DNA from: Dipylidium caninum
Lineage: Eukaryota; Platyhelminthes; Cestoda; Cyclophyllidea; Dipylidiidae
Direction: 5' to 3'
Assembly (NCBI GenBank): GCA_017562135.1
Contig: QEYB01000921.1
Coordinates: forward strand, 310,001 to 374,000
Length of the DNA stretch: 64,000 bases
Shown here one piece after another: positions 1-10,800 of this stretch; position 1 is the stretch's first letter; every line of letters starts with the position of its first letter. The position numbers were made by a program, and so were the translations under genes. A model generated the notes under the pieces. That model was not told where the DNA came from. It ran no database searches and saw only the letters and a list, made by a program, of their open reading frames with translations.

Positions 1-76
1 AGGAAATGCAAAAGCAAAACGTGTGATTGTGAAAAGAATGCCACAAGCGAAGATAAAAAGTAGATGCAGGTACACA

Positions 77-1974
77 TCAGTCCTCCAGTTTGTGCATTTT
101 GGCGATCCGTTTCCGTAGCTCGATGGGGAACATTTCGTAGCAAGCTTTGCACACGGGGCGAAGGTCGAATTCATAGAACTTAGTCCTTAAATACAAAATT
201 AAATGCGCTAGGTGATAACTCATATGACAAGTCTTCAGGACATCTTCGAACTACAAGGTTTTGCCGTTGTAGCCTCTATTCTCGCCATTTTGGCACGTGC
301 CTATTAAGCTCTAGTTAACTAAAAGCAAGTGTTGTGAGATCTGATCCAGTCCATCGGCCAATCATGCACAAGTAAAGATATACACTTCAATCTGGTCTGG
401 GCTAGACTCAAGTCAAAAAATCCGTGTGCTCTAATACACAAATACAGATGAAGGGAAGCTTAATTTGGTACCAACTAAGAGTAAGAATAAGGGGAGAAAG
501 AGTTGGAACTGAAACAGTGTTACCAATTTCTAATTCTTTGATCTAATCCAGATATAAAAAGTAAGAACTAGAAGTAAAACCCACTTGGGACTGATGCGTC
601 GATCACAGACAATACACCCAAAGTGATCAACACACCAGGCCTTATTTAAGGCAAATACGGTTTCTCCTGGAATGACCTGGTTGCATGAGTAACAAAGCAT
701 GCCGAACAATTGCTGGTAGTGAAGTTCACAATAAGCTAGTCCCTTTTTCTCATAGTGTCGTGAGCCCAGAAAAGGTTTCTCGCAGCGAGCGCAAACAAAA
801 TGCTCCACATGCCATGTCTTCCCCAAGGCATGAACCACGCGTTCTTCAATAGGCCGACTGCGTAACAAAAATACAGTTAAACAAAAAAAGCACACTAAAA
901 AAGGGTTAAATTACAGTATCACGGAAAAATTTGAGTACACTATTCGATACCAAACTGGGTCAATTCTGAGCTAAAAACTGCTTAGTAATGCTAATGTTAA
1001 TCACAGTTGCAAACTAAAATAAACAAACCAACGCAAGTAGTGGTGCCAAACCTTTACAGCTCTTAAAAATCCGAACAAAATCTTACCGACAAGCTCCACA
1101 AATAGGAATTCCCATTTTATCAAAGCACCGGAGACAGTAGAGGTCCCCGTCCTTTTCGCGTGCGTCAGAGCTGAGTTCAGAGCCACAAGATGAACAAGTG
1201 AAATGATAGGCATGATAGACCTCAGACTGATATTTAAGCTGTTGGCACTCATCAACATAAGAGTGGCATTTGAAGCAAAGGATTCGGCCCGAGGTGTTGG
1301 CTTTCTCGCGAGCATTACATTCATGACATAGTGCTCTAGAAGTTTTAATAATGAAAGAGTATAAATGCCATGGAATTCCATAAATTACCTCCCAGCGTGC
1401 TTAACAAAACCGTCATCGGCTAGGCACTTGTCACAAATTTGACACCGAAAGCACTCAGGATGCCAACTGTTATTCATTGCCTTTATAACGCGACCAACGA
1501 TAAAGTACCCACATTTCCCACAACATGGCGCAAATAAAACGTGGAAATCATGTTCGCAATATTTTCGGCCATCAAACTGATTTAAGGGTTACGGGATATA
1601 CGGAGGACTTACATCGTAGTATACTCCATCAGGAAATGGCTGAAAGCACTGAGCACAGCTAAATTTCCGATCGATTAGAACAAAGAAGAAACTCACGCGA
1701 AACAGTCCACGTGATATTTCTCATTCCGGGCCTGGACCACTTTTTCGTTCACTTTAAAACCCTCGTGACAATGGAGACAAAAGTCGTCTCCAACATCGAG
1801 TCTACAAGAAGTAATAACGAGGAAAGGAATATACCTTGAGAAATCATCGGCTGGGGTATAGTTGTCATATCCTTCTCCGTCCACGTCTGGACCGTCGCGT
1901 TCATAAACGCCGGAAGCATCCTGCGACTCCCCGGGAAGGCCCATCTTCTGTATTTGCACACCAAGCATTTTCAT
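77..1974 (-). CDS. LIMS1: PINCH/LIMS-type five-LIM-domain adaptor protein
   Basis: PINCH is a cytoplasmic scaffold of focal adhesions: its first LIM domain binds integrin-linked kinase and the complex links integrins to actin. Seven exons read on the minus strand: 1974-1835, 1801-1697, 1658-1613, 1576-1389, 1335-1087, 857-585 and 185-77, all with compatible phases. The Cys/His pairs of five consecutive LIM domains are visible, and human PINCH landmarks recur, such as [28 protein letters not shown] and ALNKAWCV. The end, [14 protein letters not shown], matches the family C-terminus, so the gene is complete. Start is the ATG at 1972-1974; a second ATG lies two codons on. An acidic leader of about 45 residues precedes LIM1, longer than in vertebrate PINCH. 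The first intron is only 33 nt (1802-1834). It shares a 303-bp upstream region with the divergent TBCCD1 gene. The symbol is by family; orthology to LIMS1 versus LIMS2 is not implied. Confidence 0.93.
1802..1834 (-). other. 33-nt mini-intron in PINCH
   Basis: A GTATAT...TTGTAG interval of 33 nt lies between the acidic leader and LIM1. Because 33 is divisible by three and it has no in-frame stop, it can also be read through as 11 codons. The homologous protein shows no such residues at this place, and both borders are canonical, so I read it as an intron. Retention would give a slightly longer but intact protein. Confidence 0.7.
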
Positions 1975-2277
1975 TGGGTCGTTCTAAAGTGCAAATTGGT
2001 ATAGAGTCCGAGGTGCTTTAAATTGTCTTAATGAGGGTAGTTTCTGTGTACAAATAAAGCAAATATTGTTTTTGGCTTTGACAAAGACTTAATTTTGGAA
2101 TTTCTGGTGGTCAGCTTCATACTATAATAAGCCAAAACCTTATTTGATGACTGATTGGGTACCGATCAAGGACATAATCAACTAATAAACAGGCTGTTGC
2201 TAATGCCTCAAGGCGTTATTGTCCCTTATTCCCTACCTTTTTCCCCCTAATTTCTATGCTCCTACCGCTTGTTTGAA
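1975..2277. promoter_or_regulatory. Shared divergent promoter region, PINCH and TBCCD1
   Basis: The 303 bp between the two start codons must hold the 5' UTRs and core promoters of both head-to-head genes, unless unseen 5' exons lie further away. The sequence is AT-rich and I see no convincing TATA box placed for either gene, no CpG-rich core and no spliced-leader motif. The role is inferred from gene orientation only. Confidence 0.5.
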
Positions 2278-5200
2278 ATGAAGTGTGGGATGAACAAACC
2301 TATATCCATATGGCCACGAGGCGAAGTATTCTCATTCGGCATTTTTCCACTGCAGCCTCACCCGCGACTTTCAGTCAACGTAAGACAGAACATTAGTAAA
2401 CCCCCTTTAGAATATCAGAAGACTAATAGCTTATGCAAAAAGCAGGAACAGTGCTGGATGTACCCGCTTAAAGTAGTTGAATTGCTCACCATCTTCCCCA
2501 CAGATATGGTGTTTGGAAGCATGTTGCTTGCAATAAGTTGAATTTTACTGAAGAAGCGGCGTGGACGTAAGTATATTATGGAGAATATATATTTTCAGTT
2601 ATTTCGAGACTTGTTTGGTTTTGTCATGCCATAAAATGGAACACCTTATGGAAATGGAATCGATTCTGGCCAAAACAAATGATGTTGCAGAAAAGGGTTT
2701 GTTTTCCTCAAGTTATTGTCCCCAGAAAACACTAGACTTCAACAATCTGTAGACCTCTATACATTTTCTTTGTTCCTTTATATGAATCAGATTAATAAGT
2801 TGTCACTACGATCCTCAGTAGCATCGGTTAGTGGAGAGTAGGTCGTCCCTTTGGAAAATTGTTGAATTTCTTTATAGGTGGCCAGAATCACCTTCCAAAA
2901 GCATGGATGGGTTGACTGCTCGATCCACAACCCGGATGTTTAAAGTATGTAAAATAGTACGTCATGGTAAATTTTAGAACACTTCTGAACAATGCCAATT
3001 GCAATTTATCACAGATTATTTAACAGAAATTTTGGAACTTGTGTCCGATCCGGGTAAGTTTGCAGCATGATATCACTGGAAAACAAATCATTATATAGGG
3101 AGGTGTGTTGAATTATGTGAAACTTATTCATCTACACTATACTGTATCGTTTGTATCTGAATGTGAATTTTTATCTTATGAAATATGGCGACTACTAAAA
3201 ATTTTATTCGCAAGACTTGTAGAATTAGCACGTCAGCAAAGTAAGCACTCCTCAGCATTTCAAAGTTTTGAAATTATTTGGTGTTCTTCTATTTATAGAA
3301 ATCGCTGGAAGTGATACCTTATCTTCAAGTGTTGATGACAAGTATATTCGTATTAACGCTTTGGATTCTCTTTCATTCATTTTCGAAGGAACCGTCGATC
3401 GAATGAAGTTACCATTCCTTGAATAAATTATATTTTATTTAGTTCTGTCAAGCCTCTTCGAGACATTCTCTTTGATCCCTTATGCATTCCTCATGTTGGT
3501 TACAATAAGGTTAGCCATATTTCTGTTGAAATTGTCGTTGTTTTGTTCACGTTCCTTATCGGCTTCTTAGTTATTATAGCTCACATAATATCTATGTGGA
3601 ATTAACATTACCGTTTGCACACTTTTACTTGAATGCTGAAAAATACGTTTTAGTGTTCTTGCCTTAACATTCCTATAATATGTCGTTAACACCTATAATA
3701 AAGATATTGTTTGTTTCTTATTTCTGTCGATCAGAATGTGTTAATTTTATTGCAACACTCTCTCAAATTAACTTAGTTGACGAAGACATTTAGCATGCGG
3801 TGCCTGCACTCATGGATGCGTGCGAACCTCCGTCAGTGTCCCTTCTCTGTGGAGTCCTGCATTCTTAACGGTACTCACATCCAGTGGGGAGGATCAGATA
3901 ACATGTGCGACCCTTCGCCTACAAAGTCCAACAAACGGCAGAAAATAACCACAAATATCCCGCAGTTGCCTCCTTCAACGGGCTTCCGAGGGTGAACATG
4001 TTGTCAATTAGTTCATTCACTGCAATTTTTTGCAAAACCCATTTCGATGATTCCTATTAAGCGACTTTAAAATTTAGACATAAATGCTTTGTTGTGTCAA
4101 TCATGTCGCTCAGTCTTCATAGGCACTCCTTAAAAATGCAGCAATTTCTTTTGTAGAAATAAGATTGTTGCAGCGGAGATGCTTCATAAACAGTTTGTCG
4201 CCCGTGTGAGTTTTTCTCAGTCCTATGCTTTTGAAATTGGATAGACTCGACTATCCTCGACTTGAAATTATTTCGTGTCATTGTCCTAGGCATCTCGTTT
4301 CCTTAAGTACGCGACTGTTAGGTTGCATCGCACCAGTTCGAGTTTTATCTACCTTCTCGTTCCATTGAGGTAAGTCTACGTTACTAACAGGAATTGCGTG
4401 CTGGTCTCCTTACCTCATCACCAACTATCTACAGTTTTGTCTATCAAAACATTTTTAAAAATCGGTTATTTTTTGAACATTACTTTTTTCGGGATTACTG
4501 GTAGACATCTGACAACATTCTCCTATTTATCAATCGCAACACTGTCAATAGTACAGGTGTTTATTTATCTTTATGTATGTATTATTCCAGTAAGAATGCG
4601 CACCAAAACTCTGAGGGAATTAGCTTTGGTTCTTTTTAGAAGTGCTTGGCCTAGAATTTTTTCGATAAGGCGAAAGTTAACGCATTGTGATATATTCATA
4701 TATTAATGTCTTGACATCAGATATGCTCAGAACCTTGAAATATAATCCAGTTTCTTCAGCTTAAATCAAAATATTCATTAAATTCTCTTTAGGTGTCAAA
4801 ATACCTTGACATCTGACAATGCCGTCAGACGTTATACACAATCTAGAATTGCAAATTGCATTTTAATCATAAGTATGGAGATGAATGCTCGAGTTTAATT
4901 GAATTTAGTTTTATAAATGAGGCGTGATTTCATATTATATAATTAAAGACGGTTGTTTGTGTCTAAATTATATCAAATTCTCTCTTATCTTATCTACTAG
5001 CATTTAGAGCTGGTTGATTTCGCGCATCATTCCTCAAACAAGTGTCTTTTTTTCCTTAGCTTCTAATTGTTATTCACTCAATTTTGACCTTACACTGTTA
5101 GATTGCATCATTAGTTGTTCTACATACATTTGCGTTTTGATTGATTAAGGGTATACTAATCAGTAGGTTCTGGTCTGTAACTCTACAGGTGTGTGGCTCT

Positions 5201-7438
5201 GGACCGGTGTCGCAACTCGACAATCGTGCTGGGTCCAATTGAGAGTACCTTAACGTTGACCGACTGCGAGGACTGTCTGATTATCGCAGCGGCCCGTCGG
5301 GTCGTGGTGTGGGCGTCGCACCGCTGCACCCTCCACCTCCTCTGCGCCACACGTCCCCTTCTCATTCAGCCTCCGCCAGCCGCCACCTCCTCCACAAGCA
5401 CTGGTGATCCGCATTCTTGTCCCCCTTCACCTCTCGCGGGTGTCACACGCGGTCTTAATCACCTCGGCAATGAGGACATCATTTTCGCGCCCTTTCACAC
5501 CACCTACCCTGAGCTTCGCCACCATTTGGATAAGGCTGCCCTCGATCCCACTGTCAACCTCTGGGGCAAACCCCTCCTCTTCGGTATGCCTCTTAACAAA
5601 AGATTGGTTTTTTTGGAGGTGAATGAGGTTGGTTGATCTGTTGATTTGGGTGGAATTAGTCATTCTTGGAACTGTGATTTAACAAAAAACATTTCCATTC
5701 AATCAGTGTTACATTGAGTCTGCAAAGTATGGTTTAGAGGCGTATTTGTGAGGCCTATGTGTTTTATAAACACTTTTTTTTTTTAACAACAGACGTTTCG
5801 AGAACAACAGGGGTAAAAGAATGTATAGAACGTGTCACATGCTGCTATGTTGCGGTGGGAAAATTTATGGCGTTAAAATACCGTTCAATGTCTTCGTTCA
5901 AGTTTAAGCGCAAATGTCGGCAATTATTATCACCTTCGCAACAGTACTTTACATAATTTAGCGTATACTTTAGTGACTCCACCGCTTGTAGTTAAGTAGT
6001 GGGAGGTGATTTCCCCCTACCGTGGCTGTAAACCAACTCAGTAAGCCTTACTTTTTTGTGGGATTCGTCTCATTTACGAAAATTCATTGGCGAATGTTGA
6101 GTCTAAATTCTTACACTCCATGTCCTAAGAAATGGGATTTAAACATGGGTTATTATTGAAATTATTCTTTCCGTGGTTATGATTAAGTTGTCTTAACAAC
6201 TTCCCTCATCTTGCTAGTGTCAAAGGTGCCATTCACTCCCCTATTTTATTTAACCTCTAACTTCTCAGGCAATGATTTTTGGCGCTCGGGCCCCGGCCAA
6301 TGCCAATTCAGTGGGATTTGGGGCCTATTGCCCCCTGACAACTTTTTCCCGTTTAACATTCCTCTGGCACCTCTGATGTCCCATCAGGACGGTGGGGGCG
6401 TGGTTCAACACGCAGAGGGTGTCAACATTGTGCATTCTGCTCCCGGTATGTGGTTGAAGGAGAAGGCCTATGACGTTTGTCGTGGTTTAGTCGTGGACTG
6501 TGATCAAGATGGAGACGCTCGCAAAGACGATTTAGACAGACCAGACAATGAACTCGAATCGCCTACTAAAAGAGTGCCTCTTCTTGTTCCACTTCCTCCA
6601 GTTTACGCCGAAGCGTTGAACAAACGCCGTTCTGCATATGAGAAATGGCAAAAGACAATTCAGGTGCTCATTCTATTGATATGCGCAATACTTGCCGAGG
6701 GGTGTAATGTTGTTGAGTCTTAGATTCACTTGTCCACATACTTTTACAATTTCTTTCGCATTTTTCCACATGGTTAATGTGTAAAAGCCTGCCAAATTCC
6801 CCCGGAATTCTGATTTGTATTGTTTTGTAACGTTTTTAAGTTATGCATTTGAGCGGTTCTAGGCCAATTCAATTATTTTCGGTCGAAATTAATGTCACTT
6901 CACGGTAGCATGTGGTTCTTTGAGTAATTTGTGAATGTAAGTGACTAAGTGTATCTATTTTATGGTCCATCGTAGTTTCTCACCAGTAGTGAGTTATGTG
7001 TACGCATTTCGAGAGAATATTTCATTGCTTCATTATCCTTCTCCAAAGTAGACTTTGTCATTAAGAAATAATAAACTCACATTGCGTAGTTTTAGGTCAT
7101 TAAAATAATCAGTAGACTTATATTCAGATCATTCAGCATGACAAAAATTTGATATATCTCCTACTTTGCATTGCCTTTAGGACGCGGACTTAACGGAAGA
7201 CGAGACTGTTTTCTTGTCTGAATGCATAGAAACTCAATTCAAAGCTTGGTTAATTGAATCTGGTATGCTGAAGGAATTGAAAATTCTCGACTCTGCGTCA
7301 AGTGTTACGAAGCGCAGGCAACACAGGCGGTCAGAAATTTACATGGAAGAAGGAAGCTGCATTACGACTCCTTCGTCGGTTCCGCGCCGCAGTTTACACC
7401 AGTGCAGGCGTCAAATTAATTCGACTACTGCTGTCTAA
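2278..7438 (+). CDS. TBCCD1: TBCC domain-containing protein 1
   Basis: TBCCD1 is a centrosomal protein related to tubulin cofactor C and RP2; in animals it tethers the centrosome to the nucleus and organises the Golgi. Exons read: 2278-2379, 2411-2472, 2504-2566, from 2599, about 2880-2945, 3014-3052, 3300-3413, 3442-3510, 3777-3991, 4156-4207, 4291-4371, 5189-5583, 6269-6663 and 7181-7438. The N-terminal part matches the family at positions such as GVWKHVACNKL and LSFIFEGTVDR. The TBCC beta-helix starts at SSSFIYLLVPLRCV, continues with DRCRNSTIVLGPIES and the family phrase FAPFHTTYPEL. The C-terminal helix reads EALNKRRSAYEKWQKTIQ, then TQFKAWLIESG. A Pro/Ser/Thr-rich insert of about 40 residues splits the TBCC domain (about 5345-5460). 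The first introns are 31-32 nt. The start ATG at 2278 is the first in frame. Borders of exons 4-8 are approximate. Confidence 0.9.
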
Positions 7439-7871
7439 TTTTGCAGTTCTACTACTTTGTTATGTTTTATGCTACTTGTCATAACACTTGTCTGTTTTGT
7501 GCATTTATTACCATTTTTCTAGTTATCGGAAGTATTGTAGTTGTAATCAGTCACTTAGTGTAAAACACTTTGGCTTAAATTTATGCTAACTCAGCCGATG
7601 TTGCGGTAGATGGTTTGATGTTCGGATTCTCTACCCGGTGGCCCCGCGTGCTGTTTCAGGGGTGGTGATCTGTCTCATAGGCAGGCAGACCCGGCCGCAG
7701 CGTTGAGGTTAAGATGTAGCAGGGGCGCCTGGTCTCCATATTACAGGTACAAGGTATTAGTAAGGGTGCCTCCATTAATGAGGAGTGAGCGGTTACTCAG
7801 CACTAGTGGGCAATTAATAGTTTGATTTTCTTCAATGTATGCTTGTCATAAGAGTTTTTCCCTTGAGTTCG
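7439..7871. other. Intergenic region with a GC-rich patch
   Basis: Most of this gap between TBCCD1 and TONSL is AT-rich and shows no gene. About 7620-7750 is an exception: a GC-rich block (tacccggtggccccgcg, then ggcaggcagacccggccgc) unlike its surroundings. It has no long open frame. It could be a decayed mobile-element fragment or a promoter-proximal island for TONSL; the sequence does not decide. No AATAAA was seen just after the TBCCD1 stop. Confidence 0.4.
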
Positions 7872-10800
7872 ATGAATGGTAATTTTTAGTGTATAGTTAA
7901 ATGCCATTATTTTTCGGTTCTTTTATGCGAGAAACATGTGAAATTTTTCTGAAAAATATTTTGTTTATATCAGTCGAGATCTATTGTGGAGCTTTGGCTC
8001 TTCGGTATAAGCGGTTCTGTGCGTAGTTTTGATGAGGCTGTCTAGTGAGTGTTGTGGTATCTAAATAATTAATTGCCAGGTTTAATCCAGAAACAACAGT
8101 CAGCGAAAACCCTCCGAGAGCGAATTGATGCAACACTTTTATTGGCAATTTTTTACAGCGACCAGGCTGACTATAAAGAAGCAATTGCTGAATACAAGTC
8201 ACTCCTCACTCTCTATAAAGGTTCTGCAACCACTGACAAGCTCAAACTAGCGTTGGCTCACAGATCCATGGCAGAGTGCTACTTGGAGTTGGGAGATTTT
8301 AACAACGCTATAAAAAATGCGAGCCATTATCTTAAAAGTGCAAAGGAATTAAATAACACGTTAGAGCAACAGCGAGCCCTTGTTACAATAGGGAGATGTT
8401 TCCAATGCCGTGCTGATAATGTGTTCAACGGGAAAATAGCTCGAAGTAGTTTACTTGCCGCCAAACAAGCAATATTGAATAGCATAAAAATCACCGCAGA
8501 ACTTTCGGGTTTAACCGCCTATCAAATTGCTGAGATGAAGGCTGTTTCACTCTTTAATCTTGGTAAGCTGACGTCATGCCTTAAGTATTTTTTTACTGAT
8601 ATTATGATAGGCACGTTGTAACGTAACTTAGTTATATTACTTATGCGTCCACCTAGATTATGTTTTTCATAGGCCATGTTCTCCGTTCGTGTGGAGATTT
8701 TGAATCAGCACGTTCAAGATTTGACCAGTGCATTAATATCTCTCGGAAATATTCGCTCACGAAATTATTATTCCGTGCCACGTTCCAACAAAGCGAATTA
8801 CCGCTTTTTGAATGGCCATCGTTAACTCAGAGTCGGTGTCGTCCTTCTGACTTGTTGACTTATACTGAAGCGGGATAGTTTATTGCAGGCACTTAACCTA
8901 TGCACGTACGTTCTAATATATACTGACTAGCTTAGTCAAACTTTGAAGTTTTACTGTACTCAACAGTGTATTGACAAAGAAACCAGGATCCTTCGACGAA
9001 ATTTGGAAGAACTTTTGGCGCAGCTTTTTGTGGGAAAGGGGCGATACAGAATGGCTGCTAAAGTGTACCGACAACTTTCGCGGGCAGATCCTGAAGCTGG
9101 TTTGAATTACAAACTACTTTGTGGGAAATGTATGTGTTTAATACTTAATTTACGATCCGTTTCCGAGGTCTTAGATTGGAATCTATTACTAATAGAGTTC
9201 AGGTGAGTCCATGTGAAGACGTTGAAGAGATTAAACATGTCTCGGAATACTATGAAAAACTTGGAGACATTCTTTCGTCAATGGATCAACATGGTCCCGC
9301 TTTTAGATGTTACCAACAAATGGTATCTATCACTTTAATTCCGACGGAATTAATATTTAGTTGGTATGGGCTGAAGCAGCCTACTATAAGCAAAGAGAAA
9401 TAGCCTTTGGCAACGATCATATGGAAAGGTTGGCATCGCTAGCTAAACAAGTGGATTCTGGCCTTGTTTCTGCCGCTGAAGCTTGTGCCAGTTTGGGCGC
9501 TCACATTATGTGTGCTCACTTCTACCGTCGGGAAATTATTTTTAATCACAGTCTCATTGGCTGTCACCCTGGTTTTGCTACTCTCGGTGACGAAGAGCTC
9601 GCCCAGAGTTGGCTGTCAATCGCTAGGGCTCTTATTCAGGCTCCCAAAACTATGCCTTCAGAATTTCTTCTACCTGATTGCGACAGTTTGCCGGGTTCAA
9701 AAACCCCAGAGGAAGCGCTTCAGAATGCATTATCTAAGGCAAGAGTCTCCAAAAATCTTAACATACTGGTTAGTTTTATAATCGTGTTATAGTTTTTCGA
9801 TTAGCGTGATTGTTTAGACGAACTGGCCGAGTTCTACAAGAGTTCTGGACAGGAAACTCAAGCTGAACCTTATTATGACGAGTTGAATGCCTTGGCTAGA
9901 CGAATTGATGGTGAAACTGGCGAGCCGTCCGTGTCTACTACTTTCACCTTGTTGTCGTGAGCGTAGTAAAGAAGGTGAAGTCATTGTGGATTTGGATTCG
10001 CAGTCTGGGGCACGTGAGGAAGGCCATTGAAGTTCTCTCTTCTGATTCCGGTAGGTTCCTAACTGATACCCTCGATCCATTCTGTCTGCTTCAAGTTGAA
10101 CCTCACTTTCAATATGGCTACTAGTTTTATCGAGTATTTTTGTGCTTTTCAGATGTTGAAAAGTGTATTTCGATTATCGATGGTGCCACAGACTTGATTG
10201 AATCGCCAGTAAAGCGGCGTAATAAAGCTCTTTGCCTGAAGGTAATTTTATTAATGACATTTTTAAGTACTTTTATTATGCAGACCAATCTTAAGGGTGA
10301 ATCTCCATTGCACGTTGCTGTCATCAATGGCAATCTTGAGCACGTGGTAAAATTGGTCGAGATTATGGTGAGCATTTTAATGTATATATGAGCAAAGTTG
10401 ATCTAATGGATAAATTTAAAGCTGTGTTTCATTTTATCACACAGTAAAAAAAGCGCTGATTGCTTTATCACTGTGTAAAATGAAGTCCAATTTCCATCGA
10501 ACATCGCAGCAACTTATCTGATTCAATTGATAAATTGTTGCTATTCTTAACTTCCTCTCATAGGGTCACCCCATCAATTTACGTGATGGTGCTGGATGGC
10601 TTCCTATTCACGAAGCCGCCTTTCATGACCACGATGAAATTGCTACCTACCTCTTGGACAAAGGGGCCCTTTTTTGGATGATATTGGTTGCAAGGAAGAT
10701 CTATCTACACCTCTGTTTGAAGCGATCCATGGTGGTAGTCTTAAAACGGCTATCATCCTTGTCAACCGCGGTGCTGATTTGTGGCATGTGTAAGCTTACG

